A DNA stretch of 64,000 nt from Gottfriedia sp002574545 (GCA_052180195.1 CP197469.1); one strand, 5' to 3'. Positions 34,863 through 44,582 are shown, counted from the first letter of the stretch. Made by a program: numbers and translations. Notes: a model not told the origin generated them from the sequence alone.

Positions 34863-35057
34863 TTATGTATTTAAATATGGTGCTCCTCGTCTTGTGTTCG
34901 CCGCTGAAGATGCGTCTTCACTTGTATCAAGGTATGGGCTACCACCTTCGTCATAATTAATTTTATTCGAATCATTTTCGCTCGTGTCTAAGTATGAGTT
35001 GGTTGCAACGTGGATATGATTGTCATCAGTTTTTCTTGATTGGTTGTCTTTTGACAT
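34863..35057 (-). CDS. Small hydrophilic protein with a repeated YLDTSE motif
   Basis: A 64-residue, very polar protein with no membrane helix or Cys. The motif [S/P]YLDTSE occurs twice (about residues 21-27 and 41-47) and again in truncated form as PYLNT at the extreme C-terminus. The ribosome site AGAGGTGA is well placed and the composition (Asp, Ser, Asn, Thr) looks like a selected low-complexity protein, so I believe it is a gene. I do not recognise a family. It stands alone between two terminators. Confidence 0.65.
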   Translation of the reverse strand: MSKDNQSRKTDDNHIHVATNSYLDTSENDSNKINYDEGGSPYLDTSEDASSAANTRRGAPYLNT

Positions 35058-35150
35058 TTTTATTTCACCTCTATCCTTATATTGTGTATAGAGATTACTT
35101 TACATTACAGGTAGTTTGAGGGAATTCGTTATTTCGTTTTAAAAGGAACA

Positions 35151-35197
35151 AAAAAAGGATCAATAATCCAGATAAACTCTAGATTATCAATCCTTTT
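35151..35197 (-). terminator. Terminator of the dnaK-mtaB operon
   Basis: A long stem (AAAAGGATCAATAATC against GATTATCAATCCTTTT) lies ten bp after the mtaB stop with T-runs on both strands. Confidence 0.9.
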
Positions 35198-35206
35198 ATT
35201 TTATCT

Positions 35207-36541
35207 TTAGTTAACAGCTACATCTTCTAGTACTCGGACAAATTCACCTTTATTAACTGGGTAACCCGCTTTTGCGATTTTAACTTTTACAATTTTACCG
35301 ATCATGTCTTCTGTTCCTTCGAACACGACTTTTAGATAATTGTCTGTGTAACCAATTAATAGTCCTTCTGCGCCATCTTCAGTATACTTTTCTTCTGGAA
35401 TAACTTCTAGAACATCTCCATCAAACATTGATGCGTATTCTTTTGCAAGTTGATTTGATAATTCAATTAAACGATGTACACGTTCATTTTTAATTTCTTC
35501 GTCAACTTGATCTTCCATACGTGCAGCTGGTGTTCCTGTACGTTTAGAGTATGGGAATACATGTAATTCAGAGAATTTATTATCTCGGATGAAATTGTAT
35601 GTTTCCATAAACTCTTCTTCAGTTTCACCTGGGAAACCTACGATTACATCTGATGTAATTGAACAGTTTGGTAAAACCTCACGTAATTTTTCAATTCTCT
35701 CAGCAAATTCAGCCATTGTGTATTTACGACGCATACGTTTTAAGACCGTATCTGATCCAGATTGTAATGGTACGTGTAAGTGACGAACGACAATATTTGA
35801 ATGACGAAGAACTTCAATTACTTCATCTGTAATTTGACTAGCTTCAATTGAAGAAATACGAACACGTTTTAATCCTTCAACTGTTTCTAAATCTTTTAAT
35901 AACATGGCTAAATTGTAATCTTTCATGTCTTGACCGTATCCACCAGTGTGAATACCAGTTAAAACAATTTCCTTATAGCCTGATTCTACTAATTGCGTAG
36001 CTTGTTTGACAACTTCTTTTGGATCACGAGAACGCATTAAACCACGTGCCCATGGAATAATACAAAATGTACAGAAGTTATTACAACCTTCTTGAATTTT
36101 TAAAGAAGCACGTGTACGGTCAGTAAAAGCAGGTACATCTAGCTCTTCATAAACTCGTGCTTTCATAATGTTCCCAACGCCATTGATTGGTTGGCGTTCT
36201 ACACGGTATTGCTCGATATAATCCAACATTTTCGTACGGTCCTGTGTACCAACAACGATATCCACCCCAGGAATTGCCATGATTTCGGCTGGAGATGTTT
36301 GTGCATAACATCCAGTTACACAAATTACAGCATCTGGATTTTTGCGCACGGCACGACGGATTACTTGTCTACTTTTTTTGTCACCTGTATTTGTAACTGT
36401 ACAAGTATTAATTACATAAACGTCAGCTTTCGTCTCGTATTCTGTACGTTCATAGCCTGCTGCTTTAAACAGTTGCCAAATTGCTTCTGTTTCGTAATGG
36501 TTAACTTTACAACCTAATGTATGAAAAGCTACTTGTGGCAT
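35207..36541 (-). CDS. mtaB: tRNA (N6-threonylcarbamoyladenosine(37)-C2)-methylthiotransferase MtaB
   Basis: A 444-residue radical-SAM methylthiotransferase that converts t6A37 to ms2t6A37 in ANN-decoding tRNAs. It has an N-terminal UPF0004 domain with FHTLGCKVNHYETE, NTCTVTN and CVTGCYAQ (three Cys for one Fe-S cluster). The radical SAM motif CNNFCTFCIIPWARG gives C-x3-C-x2-C (about 154-161), followed by a C-terminal TRAM domain. Length and all six Cys fit the family. It is the last gene of the hrcA-grpE-dnaK-dnaJ-prmA-rsmE-mtaB order known from B. subtilis (yqeV), four bp after rsmE. Confidence 0.95.
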   Translation of the reverse strand: MPQVAFHTLGCKVNHYETEAIWQLFKAAGYERTEYETKADVYVINTCTVTNTGDKKSRQVIRRAVRKNPDAVICVTGCYAQTSPAEIMAIPGVDIVVGTQDRTKMLDYIEQYRVERQPINGVGNIMKARVYEELDVPAFTDRTRASLKIQEGCNNFCTFCIIPWARGLMRSRDPKEVVKQATQLVESGYKEIVLTGIHTGGYGQDMKDYNLAMLLKDLETVEGLKRVRISSIEASQITDEVIEVLRHSNIVVRHLHVPLQSGSDTVLKRMRRKYTMAEFAERIEKLREVLPNCSITSDVIVGFPGETEEEFMETYNFIRDNKFSELHVFPYSKRTGTPAARMEDQVDEEIKNERVHRLIELSNQLAKEYASMFDGDVLEVIPEEKYTEDGAEGLLIGYTDNYLKVVFEGTEDMIGKIVKVKIAKAGYPVNKGEFVRVLEDVAVN

Positions 36542-36545
36542 TTCT

Positions 36546-37298
36546 TCACCCCATTAATTCAAAATGAAAGGAGGCAGCAGCTAAAACATAAAATGGTGCT
36601 GTTTCTGTTCGTAGAATTCTTGGTCCAAGTCCACATAGCTTAGCACCTTTTTCTTCTAGCTGATTAACTTCTTTTTCTGACAAACCACCTTCAGGTCCGA
36701 AAACTACTAGTAATCGTGAGCCTTCCTTTAATGATTGGAATGTCTGAACAAGCCCTGCTGATTCTCCTGTTTTTGCACTTTCTTCATATGCAACAATACA
36801 AGCATCATAATGCTGTATTGAGTTAAGTAATTGTTGAAAAGTTGCTGGTTGTTCCACCGAAGGTACAATAAATCGATAAGATTGTTCTGCCGCTTCTTTT
36901 GCAATTTTTTGCCATCTATCAACCTTTTTACCAGCTTTTTTATCATCCAATTTAACAATTGATCTAGCTGCAGCAAAAGGTATAAAACTACAAGCTCCAA
37001 GCTCCGTACCTTTTTGAATGATTAACTCTAGTTTATCACCTTTTGGTAGTCCACTAGCAATCGTTATTGATATTGGTAATTCATTTGCATTCTCAACATA
37101 TTCTACAACAGCTGCAGTTATTTGTTCACTAGAAATATTTGTAAGTGTACAACGAACAGTTGAGGAACCTGGAACTGTACAAATAATTTCTTGATTTAGC
37201 TTCATTCGCATAACATTTGCGATATGATGCGCATCATCACCAGTTATTGTGACTAGATCATTTTGCAACTGTGTTTCTTCTATAAAATATCTTTGCAT
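36546..37298 (-). CDS. rsmE: 16S rRNA (uracil(1498)-N3)-methyltransferase RsmE
   Basis: A 250-residue SPOUT-class methyltransferase that methylates U1498 of 16S rRNA. The N-terminal PUA-like part starts MQRYFIEE, and the C-terminal knot holds VVFGPEGGLSEKEV and LGPRILRTETAP, the SAM-binding loops. The open frame extends into prmA, but the ATG at 37298 comes one base after the prmA stop and has AAGGA, giving the family's usual length. Confidence 0.95.
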   Translation of the reverse strand: MQRYFIEETQLQNDLVTITGDDAHHIANVMRMKLNQEIICTVPGSSTVRCTLTNISSEQITAAVVEYVENANELPISITIASGLPKGDKLELIIQKGTELGACSFIPFAAARSIVKLDDKKAGKKVDRWQKIAKEAAEQSYRFIVPSVEQPATFQQLLNSIQHYDACIVAYEESAKTGESAGLVQTFQSLKEGSRLLVVFGPEGGLSEKEVNQLEEKGAKLCGLGPRILRTETAPFYVLAAASFHFELMG

Positions 37299-37299
37299 G

Positions 37300-38250
37300 T
37301 TACATTCCTTGTTCTGGCTTTTTTGCAATAATTGCAACCCAGTCCTCTAAATGTAATACTTCCTTCACTTCAAAACCAACTCGCTTAAGCTCATTTTCAA
37401 TGTCTTCTTGTTTAGAACCAATAATTCCTGAAGAAATAAATGTTCCACCTGGTTCTAAAACAGTAAACACATCGTCTACGAAACGAAGAATAATTTCAGC
37501 AAGTAAGTTCGCTACAACTACTTGGAACGGACCTTCAATTCCTTGTAGTAAGTTACCTTGGCCAACTTTTATGACATCATCAACTTTGTTTAATACAACG
37601 TTTTCTCTTGCACTTCGAACAGCTACATCGTCTAAATCATAAGCTTCTATGTTTGTAGAGCCAAGTTTAGCAGCTGCAATACTTAAAACTCCTGAACCAG
37701 TTCCAACATCGATTACACGGTCAGTCGGTTTAACAACTTTCTCAAGTGCACGAATACACATAACAGTTGTTGGATGAGTACCAGTACCAAACGCCATTCC
37801 CGGATCTAATTCAATAATTAATTCATCTGAAGATTTAACTTCATACTCTTCCCAAGAAGGTACAATTGTAAATCGATCTGAGATTGAAATTGGATGATAA
37901 TATTTTTTCCATGCAGTAGCCCAATCCTCTTCGTTTACTTCATGCACAGTAAATGTATTTTTACCTAAATCAATATCATATGAAATTAAATTATTTATAG
38001 CTTCTTTTATTCCGTCGATCGTATCGTTTAAAAAACTATTCACAGGAAGGTATGCTTTAACAATTACACCTTCCTCTGGATAATCTTTTGGGTTAAGTTG
38101 GTAGATTTCACCGTAAACCTGTGCTCGCTCCTTCGTCAAATCAAACACATCCTCTATGACAACACCACTTGCACCAGCTTCGTGTAAAATGTTAGAAATC
38201 GGTTCAACCGCATCCTGTGTAGTGTGAATACTTAATTCTGACCATTTCAT
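37300..38250 (-). CDS. prmA: Ribosomal protein L11 methyltransferase PrmA
   Basis: A 316-residue SAM-dependent methyltransferase that trimethylates L11. The N-terminal substrate domain starts MKWSELSIHTTQDAVEPI. The Rossmann motif I is DVGTGSGVLSIAAAKLG (about 180-196), preceded by DPGMAFGTGTHPTT, and the NPPY-like loop is VVANLLAEII. It lies 148 bp after dnaJ, a wider gap than elsewhere in the operon, containing an inverted repeat (38287-38325) without a T-run. Confidence 0.95.
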   Translation of the reverse strand: MKWSELSIHTTQDAVEPISNILHEAGASGVVIEDVFDLTKERAQVYGEIYQLNPKDYPEEGVIVKAYLPVNSFLNDTIDGIKEAINNLISYDIDLGKNTFTVHEVNEEDWATAWKKYYHPISISDRFTIVPSWEEYEVKSSDELIIELDPGMAFGTGTHPTTVMCIRALEKVVKPTDRVIDVGTGSGVLSIAAAKLGSTNIEAYDLDDVAVRSARENVVLNKVDDVIKVGQGNLLQGIEGPFQVVVANLLAEIILRFVDDVFTVLEPGGTFISSGIIGSKQEDIENELKRVGFEVKEVLHLEDWVAIIAKKPEQGM

Positions 38251-38398
38251 TAACTACCAACTCCATTCATACTCTCTTCTTTACTTGGCAATACCCTCTA
38301 ATCATAGTCAGATTTAGAGGGTGCCATTAAAATTACTTCTTCTATTTAGTGTTTCCACTTTTTACCTTAACTAACGTACTGAATTAATTTCTTACCTA

Positions 38399-39529
38399 TT
38401 ATTCGCCAAAATTCTTAACTGCACGCTTTAACTTTGTAAAGAATGAATCGTGTTTATCGTCTTTTTGACTTTTGCCAATATTGTAAAACTCTTCAAGCAA
38501 TTCTTTTTGACGGCTTGTTAGTTTTGTTGGTGTGATAACTTTTACGATTACGTGCTGATCACCTTGACCATATCCACGTACATCTTTAATTCCTTTACCT
38601 TTTAAACGCATTCTAGTGCCGGTTTGAGTTCCTGCAGGAATTTTCGTTTTTACTTTACCATGTAATGTTGGTACTTCAACTTCATCCCCTAAAGCGGCTT
38701 GTGCAAATGTTAATGGAAGCTCGCAGTAAACGTCATTACCATCACGTTCAAAGAATTCATGTTCACGAACATGGAATGCAATATATAAATCTCCAGCAGG
38801 ACCACCATTTTTACCTGGTTCTCCTTGACCTGAAAGTCGAATTTGTTGACCATCATCGATACCAGCTGGTACTTTAACCATGATTTTCTTACGAGTTTTC
38901 ACTCGGCCAGCACCGTGACAATTATTACATTTATCTTTAATAATCTGACCAGTACCTTGACAGTGTGAACATGTTGTACGATTCACAATACGTCCAAATG
39001 GAGTATTTTGTTCAACACTCATTTGGCCTGAGCCATGACAATGTTTACATGTTTCTTTTGATGTACCAGGTTTTGCACCTGAACCACTACATGTATGACA
39101 TGTTTCTTCAGTAGGAATTTCAATTTCTTTTTCCATTCCAAATGCTGCTTCTTCAAACTGGATTGTCATTGTATATTGTAAATCAGCCCCAGCTCTTGGT
39201 GCGTTCGGGTCACGACGACGTCCACCGCCACCTCCAAAAAACTGACTGAAAATATCTTCAAATCCACCGAATCCGCCGCCGCCAAATCCGCCACCACCAA
39301 ATCCTTGATTTGGATCTGTATGACCAAACTGATCATAATGAGCGCGTTTTTGATCATCTGATAAAGTTTCATATGCTTCTTGCACCTCTTTAAACTTTTC
39401 AGGTGCATCAGGATCTTTATTAACGTCTGGATGATACGTTTTTGCTAATTTACGAAACGATTTTTTTATCTCATCTTGTGATGCACTTTTACTTACACCA
39501 AGTACATCATAGTAATCACGTTTACTCAT
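38399..39529 (-). CDS. dnaJ: Chaperone DnaJ (Hsp40)
   Basis: A 376-residue type I J-protein. Its J domain has HPD in AKTYHPDVNKDP (about 33-35) that triggers DnaK ATP hydrolysis. A Gly-rich segment follows (QGFGGGGFGGGGFGGFE), then four zinc-binding C-x-x-C-x-G-x-G repeats (about 140-205) and the substrate-binding C-terminal domains. The open frame reaches 39553, but the ATG at 39529 begins the canonical MSKRDYY. Two hairpins lie in the gap after dnaK. Confidence 0.97.
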   Translation of the reverse strand: MSKRDYYDVLGVSKSASQDEIKKSFRKLAKTYHPDVNKDPDAPEKFKEVQEAYETLSDDQKRAHYDQFGHTDPNQGFGGGGFGGGGFGGFEDIFSQFFGGGGGRRRDPNAPRAGADLQYTMTIQFEEAAFGMEKEIEIPTEETCHTCSGSGAKPGTSKETCKHCHGSGQMSVEQNTPFGRIVNRTTCSHCQGTGQIIKDKCNNCHGAGRVKTRKKIMVKVPAGIDDGQQIRLSGQGEPGKNGGPAGDLYIAFHVREHEFFERDGNDVYCELPLTFAQAALGDEVEVPTLHGKVKTKIPAGTQTGTRMRLKGKGIKDVRGYGQGDQHVIVKVITPTKLTSRQKELLEEFYNIGKSQKDDKHDSFFTKLKRAVKNFGE

Positions 39530-39599
39530 AGTGTTACAATCCGCTCCTTTCACATAAAGAATATTTTAACATAATCTCTGCTTTTCTAAAAGAAAAAGA

Positions 39600-39636
39600 A
39601 GAAGTCAAAGTCAAGGCTACCCTGACTTTGACTTCC
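39600..39636 (-). terminator. Terminator-like hairpin between dnaK and dnaJ
   Basis: GAAGTCAAAGTCA and TGACTTTGACTTC pair perfectly around a short loop, and the minus strand continues CTTCTTTTTCTTTT. A second smaller hairpin (AGGCGTT/AACGCCT, 39664-39684) sits directly behind dnaK. They could set a higher dnaK than dnaJ level by partial termination or 3'-end protection. Confidence 0.65.
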
Positions 39637-39698
39637 CTTACTTTAGATATATGGTCTAGTTCCAGGCGTTCTGGACAAACGCCTTCCACTTTTCGGTA

Positions 39699-41522
39699 TT
39701 ATTTATCTTCTTTAACTTCTGTAAACTCAGCGTCTACTACGTCGTCTTGTTTCGCTTCGCCTTCAGCTCCACCTGCAGCTTGCTGTGCAGCAGCAGCTTG
39801 CTCATAAAGCTTCATCGTTAAAGCTTGAACGATTTCAGAAAGAGCATCTTTCTTCGTACGGATGTCATCTAAGTTACCAGATTCTAAAGCAGCTTTTAAT
39901 GCGTCCTTAGCTTCGTTAGCTTTAGTAACCTCAGCTTCTTCAACTTTTCCTTCAAGATCTTTTAAAGTTTTCTCTACTTGGAATACTAATTGATCCGCTT
40001 CGTTTTTAAGATCAACTTCCTCTTTACGTTTTGCATCAGCTTCAGCATTTAGCTCAGCTTCTTTTACCATGCGTTCTACTTCTTCGTCACTTAAACCTGA
40101 AGAAGATTGAATTACGATGTTTTGCTCTTTTTGAGTTCCTAAGTCTTTTGCACGTACTGTTACGATACCATTTTTGTCGATATCGAATGATACTTCAATT
40201 TGTGGAATTCCACGTGGTGCTGGTGGGATATCCGCTAATTGGAAACGACCTAATGTTTTGTTATCAGCAGCCATTGGACGCTCACCTTGTAGAACGTGAA
40301 TATCTACAGCAGGTTGATTATCAGCAGCTGTTGAGAATACTTGAGATTTGCTAGTTGGGATTGTTGTGTTACGGTCGATTAACTTCGTAAAAACGCCACC
40401 CATTGTTTCAATACCTAATGATAATGGAGTTACGTCTAATAATACTACGTCTTTAACATCACCAGTTAATACTCCACCTTGAATTGCAGCACCTAATGCT
40501 ACTACTTCATCAGGGTTTACACCTTTATGTGGCTCTTTGCCTGTTTCTTTTTTGATTGCTTCTTGAACAGCAGGAATACGAGTAGATCCACCAACTAAGA
40601 TTACTTTGTCAATTTGGCTAGCTGATAAACCAGCATCTTTCATTGCTTGACGAGTTGGGCCTAAAGTTCTTTCTACTAAGTTGTGAGAAAGCTCTTCGAA
40701 TTTTGCACGAGTTAAGTTTAACTCTAAGTGTAATGGACCAGCTGCACCCATGCTAATGAATGGTAATGAAATTTGAGTTGAAGTAATACCTGATAAATCT
40801 TTCTTTGCTTTTTCAGCAGCATCTTTTAAACGTTGTAATGCCATTTTATCTTGGCTTAAGTCAACACCATTTTCTTTTTTGAATTCAGCTACTAAGTAAT
40901 CAATGATCACTTGGTCGAAGTCATCTCCACCTAAACGGTTGTCACCAGCTGTAGCTTTAACTTCAAAAATTCCATCACCTAATTCAAGGATTGAAACGTC
41001 GAATGTACCGCCACCTAAGTCATAAACTAGGATTGTTTGGTCTTCATCCATTTTATCTAAACCGTATGCTAATGCAGCCGCAGTTGGCTCATTGATGATA
41101 CGTTCAACTTCTAAACCAGCAATTTTACCAGCATCTTTAGTTGCTTGACGCTCAGCATCATTAAAGTATGCAGGTACTGTAATAACCGCTTTTGTTACTG
41201 TTTCACCTAAATAAGCTTCAGCAGATGCTTTTAAGTTTTGAAGAATGATTGCAGAAATCTCTTGTGGAGAATATTCTTTACCTTCAATGTTTTCTTTATG
41301 AGCAGTACCCATGTGACGTTTAATTGACATGATTGTGTTAGGGTTTGTAATTGCTTGACGTTTTGCTACTTCCCCAACTTGACGCTCACCATTTTTGAAC
41401 GCAACAACTGACGGAGTTGTACGTCCACCCTCTGGATTCGGGATTACTTTTGGCTCTCCACCTTCTAATACTGCGACACAAGAGTTAGTTGTACCTAAGT
41501 CAATACCAATAATTTTACTCAT
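39699..41522 (-). CDS. dnaK: Chaperone DnaK (Hsp70)
   Basis: A 607-residue Hsp70. The nucleotide-binding domain opens with IIGIDLGTTNSCVA and contains VPAYFNDAERQATKDAG, VYDLGGGTFDVS and ILVGGSTRIPAVQ. The linker is VVLLDVTPLSLGIET, followed by the substrate-binding domain (VLQGERPMAADN) and an alpha lid. The tail ends in DDVVDAEFTEVKEDK, the typical acidic C-terminus. Expected to be HrcA/CIRCE controlled from the hrcA promoter, 70 bp behind grpE. Confidence 0.98.
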   Translation of the reverse strand: MSKIIGIDLGTTNSCVAVLEGGEPKVIPNPEGGRTTPSVVAFKNGERQVGEVAKRQAITNPNTIMSIKRHMGTAHKENIEGKEYSPQEISAIILQNLKASAEAYLGETVTKAVITVPAYFNDAERQATKDAGKIAGLEVERIINEPTAAALAYGLDKMDEDQTILVYDLGGGTFDVSILELGDGIFEVKATAGDNRLGGDDFDQVIIDYLVAEFKKENGVDLSQDKMALQRLKDAAEKAKKDLSGITSTQISLPFISMGAAGPLHLELNLTRAKFEELSHNLVERTLGPTRQAMKDAGLSASQIDKVILVGGSTRIPAVQEAIKKETGKEPHKGVNPDEVVALGAAIQGGVLTGDVKDVVLLDVTPLSLGIETMGGVFTKLIDRNTTIPTSKSQVFSTAADNQPAVDIHVLQGERPMAADNKTLGRFQLADIPPAPRGIPQIEVSFDIDKNGIVTVRAKDLGTQKEQNIVIQSSSGLSDEEVERMVKEAELNAEADAKRKEEVDLKNEADQLVFQVEKTLKDLEGKVEEAEVTKANEAKDALKAALESGNLDDIRTKKDALSEIVQALTMKLYEQAAAAQQAAGGAEGEAKQDDVVDAEFTEVKEDK

Positions 41523-41592
41523 TGCATGTTCCTCCTAAAATCTACATAAGTTATATTTTAGTTTTTTTAAAATTTTATATTCAACAAACTAA

Positions 41593-42165
41593 TTACTCGT
41601 TTACTTTAACCATTGATGGACGAATTACTCTGTCCTTTAGTTTATAGCCTTTTTGGAATTCTTGTAGAATTTCATTAGATGGTTTAGAATCATCACTTTC
41701 TTGCATTACAGCTTGATGGACATTCGGATCGAATTGTTCACCAAGTGCCGGGATTTCTTCTACTCCTTCTTTTTTCACAGCTTCAACAAGCATACGGTAG
41801 ACCATTTCCATCCCTTGTTTTAAAGAAGCAGTTTGCTCATCTGTTGCTTCAACTTGTAGTGCACGTTCGAAATTATCTAGTACTGGTAATAAATCAGTTA
41901 CTAAACTTTGAGCACGATAAGTCATTAAAGATTGTTGGTCTAAAAGTGCACGACGTTTATAATTTTCGAAATCAGCATGTAGGCGTAAGTACTTATTTTC
42001 CTTCTCATCTACTTCAGCACGAAGTTTTTGAAGCTCATCTTCAGAAGAATTCACATCATCAGTTGTCTCTTCTGTATTTTCTTCTGTAAAGATTGAAGGC
42101 TCTTCAACAGTAGTTTCTTCATTCACTACTTCTTCATTTAAAAGTTCTTCCTGACGTTCTGTCAT
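41593..42165 (-). CDS. grpE: Nucleotide exchange factor GrpE
   Basis: A 190-residue co-chaperone that releases ADP from DnaK. The first 45 residues are very acidic (EE/T-rich), then a long coiled coil (LQKLRAEVDEKENKYLRLHADFENYKRR) and a C-terminal beta domain ending RVIRPSMVKVNE. Positioned between hrcA and dnaK with good ribosome site GGAGGTGA. Confidence 0.97.
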   Translation of the reverse strand: MTERQEELLNEEVVNEETTVEEPSIFTEENTEETTDDVNSSEDELQKLRAEVDEKENKYLRLHADFENYKRRALLDQQSLMTYRAQSLVTDLLPVLDNFERALQVEATDEQTASLKQGMEMVYRMLVEAVKKEGVEEIPALGEQFDPNVHQAVMQESDDSKPSNEILQEFQKGYKLKDRVIRPSMVKVNE

Positions 42166-42222
42166 GTCACCTTCACCTCCTATTTTTTTATATGTAATCC
42201 ATTGTTTCTTATCACAATGGAT

Positions 42223-43251
42223 TTATTCAACATCCTTAGATGAAAATAATAAATTCAATTGCCCTGTTATTAAATGCATTAATGAGATTACTCGTGAGTA
42301 TTCCATACGAGTTGGTCCTAATACTGCGATTGTACCAATTTGATCTTCGCCTAATGAATAGGTTGCACTAATGATACTTACATTTTCTAAACCAGACTTT
42401 TCATTTTCCTTACCAATTTTGACACTTAAACCCATCTGTTCAAAAGGAATAATACTTTTTAGTTCATCTTGCTTTTCAATCATGTTTAACAATACTTTCA
42501 TTGTCTCTACATTATGAAATTCTGGTTGAGCTAAAATATTCGTTTTTCCACTTAGAATCAGCTTTTGTTCAATCGGTACGTCAATAGTTCCACCAATCAT
42601 CTTAATTACACTTTCATAATTTGAAATATGCGTACGTAAAATCATGGCTATTTCTTTATAAAGCTTGTCATTTATTTGATGAATTGGAACATTTACTAGT
42701 CGCTCATTTAATATATTTACCATTTTTTCAATATCACTCATAGACACACCAGGCGGTATAGTTACTGTTCGATTTTTAACAATACCTGTGTCTGTCACAA
42801 TAATTGATACTGCTGTATTAGGCCCTATTGGAATAAGCTGAATATTTTTAAGCTTATTTTCAGTAACTTTTGGTCCTAGAGCAATTGTTGTGTAATTTGT
42901 TAAATCAGATAGGATATCAGCTGAATTTTTTACAAGCTTTTCTATTTCAAAAATACGCTCGGCAAAAATACTTTTTATCGAACGAACATCATCTTCATTA
43001 ACAATTTGTGGTGATAACAGATGGTCTACATAAAAACGATACCCTTTCTCAGAAGGGATTCGACCTGCAGAGCTATGAGGCTTTTCAATATAACCAAGTT
43101 CTTCTAAATCAGCCATCTCATTTCGTATCGTTGCTGAACTAAATGAAATACCTTCCTTTTTAGATAAACTCCTTGAACCAACAGGTTGTGCCATGCGAAT
43201 AAAGTCATCGATAATAATTTGTAGAATCAATAACTGTCTTTCAGTCAACAT
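42223..43251 (-). CDS. hrcA: Heat-inducible transcription repressor HrcA
   Basis: A 342-residue repressor that binds CIRCE and needs GroEL for activity. The N-terminal winged helix (MLTERQLLILQIIIDDFI, PVGSRSLSKKEGISFSSATI) is followed by the GAF-like domain and dimerisation part. The frame opens at 43272, inside the CIRCE element, but GAGGTGA six bases before ATG 43251 fixes the start. First gene of the dnaK operon and self-regulated. Confidence 0.97.
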   Translation of the reverse strand: MLTERQLLILQIIIDDFIRMAQPVGSRSLSKKEGISFSSATIRNEMADLEELGYIEKPHSSAGRIPSEKGYRFYVDHLLSPQIVNEDDVRSIKSIFAERIFEIEKLVKNSADILSDLTNYTTIALGPKVTENKLKNIQLIPIGPNTAVSIIVTDTGIVKNRTVTIPPGVSMSDIEKMVNILNERLVNVPIHQINDKLYKEIAMILRTHISNYESVIKMIGGTIDVPIEQKLILSGKTNILAQPEFHNVETMKVLLNMIEKQDELKSIIPFEQMGLSVKIGKENEKSGLENVSIISATYSLGEDQIGTIAVLGPTRMEYSRVISLMHLITGQLNLLFSSKDVE

Positions 43252-43265
43252 GTTTATCACCTCTA

Positions 43266-43292
43266 TTAGCACTCTTATCTAGTGAGTGCTAA
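43266..43292 (-). promoter_or_regulatory. CIRCE operator of the hrcA-dnaK operon
   Basis: A perfect match to the HrcA operator: TTAGCACTC, nine bases, GAGTGCTAA. It ends 15 bp before the hrcA start codon. A TTGACA (minus strand, 43331-43326) lies upstream and is a candidate -35; I could not place a good -10 at 17 bp, so the promoter itself is less certain. Confidence 0.97.
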
Positions 43293-43445
43293 ATATATTA
43301 TTAACTTAACAAATCCTTTATACGATGTCAAGAAGTTAAAGGCAGGAATAAAGAAGAGCAAGTTGATTAATTAGGAAAGGATCGTAATCTATTTAAATCC
43401 TCCCTAATCTCATCTACCTCTCTATTGTGTTCATACTTATTGCTT

Positions 43446-44582
43446 TTAAAGTAAGAATGCCTGAAATACTTCGTTTCCTAGTAACTTCCCTTTGTGGGTT
43501 AATCGAAGAAATACACCATTCATCTCAACTAATCCATCTTTCATTAGTTTTTCTATTACGTTCGGAAATACTTCATTAAATGTTGAACCAAATTTTTCTT
43601 GGAACTTTCTTTCCGAAACTCCCTCCATTTTACGAAGCCCTAAAAACATTTCTTCTTCCATTTGTTCTTGTTTCGTTACTGTATGCTCATGAATAATTGG
43701 GACACCTGTGTCATCAATCAATTGAAAATATTTTTTTAATGGGCCTGCATTTGAATAGCGAATTCCATTAATATAGCCATGTGCACCTGCACCAAAACCA
43801 AAATACTCTTCATTATTCCAATATACAAGATTATGCTTACTTTCTAATCCATTTTTTTCAAAATTGCTAATTTCATATTGATGAAAGCCATTTTTTTCTA
43901 AATAGTTCATTAAAAAGTCATACATAGCCGCTTCATCTTCTTCTGGTGCTGGTTTCAGTTTTCCCCTATTCATTTCTATGTAAAAAACCGTTTTTGGTTC
44001 AATAATTAATGAATATGCTGAGATGTGCTGAATCGGTAGCTTCATTGCTTTATCTAAAGAATCAACGAATTGTTCCATTGTTTGACCAGGTAATGCATAC
44101 ATTAAATCAAGATTAATATTATCAATACCAACTTCTTTTGCAGTTTTGATTGCTTCTTCTATCTCATTTGGTGAATGTGTTCTTCCAATCTTTTTAAGTA
44201 AGCCTTCATCAAACGTTTGCGCTCCAAAACTAATTCGATTCACTCCACCATCTTTTAAGATTTGTAGCTTCTCTTTTGAAATCTCATTTGGATTACTTTC
44301 AAAAGTCATTTCGATATCTTTTTTCCCTTTAATAATATGGTTATTAATTATTTCTATCAGGCGCTTAGTTTGAGGTAATGTTAATGCAGTTGGAGTTCCT
44401 CCACCTACAAATACGGTTTTCAAATTCGAAATTGGATTTCTTTTTAAACTTTCAATAATTTCTTTCTCTAAATAGTCTAAATATTGATCAACCGGCTGAC
44501 GGTCCATCATAAATTTATTAAAATCGCAGTAGTAACAAATCTGCTGACAAAATGGTATATGAATATAAACGGAAGATGCCAT
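43446..44582 (-). CDS. hemW: Radical SAM heme chaperone HemW
   Basis: A 378-residue radical-SAM protein of the HemN family. PFCQQICYYCDF carries the C-x3-C-x2-C cluster motif (about 10-17), GGGTPTAL the SAM-binding GGGTP, and a HemN C-terminal domain completes it. It lacks the extra N-terminal Cys of true coproporphyrinogen III dehydrogenase, so HemW (heme insertion) is the better name than HemN. It lies between lepA and hrcA as in B. subtilis, and is expressed from the minus strand behind a leader hairpin. Confidence 0.9.
   Translation of the reverse strand: MASSVYIHIPFCQQICYYCDFNKFMMDRQPVDQYLDYLEKEIIESLKRNPISNLKTVFVGGGTPTALTLPQTKRLIEIINNHIIKGKKDIEMTFESNPNEISKEKLQILKDGGVNRISFGAQTFDEGLLKKIGRTHSPNEIEEAIKTAKEVGIDNINLDLMYALPGQTMEQFVDSLDKAMKLPIQHISAYSLIIEPKTVFYIEMNRGKLKPAPEEDEAAMYDFLMNYLEKNGFHQYEISNFEKNGLESKHNLVYWNNEEYFGFGAGAHGYINGIRYSNAGPLKKYFQLIDDTGVPIIHEHTVTKQEQMEEEMFLGLRKMEGVSERKFQEKFGSTFNEVFPNVIEKLMKDGLVEMNGVFLRLTHKGKLLGNEVFQAFLL

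Noticed and set aside
38287..38325. Terminator between dnaJ and prmA
   Set aside because: The stem is good but no T-run follows on the minus strand; I kept it only as a remark.
40031..40354. Antisense open frame inside dnaK
   Set aside because: It is a shadow of strong codon bias in dnaK and has no ribosome site.
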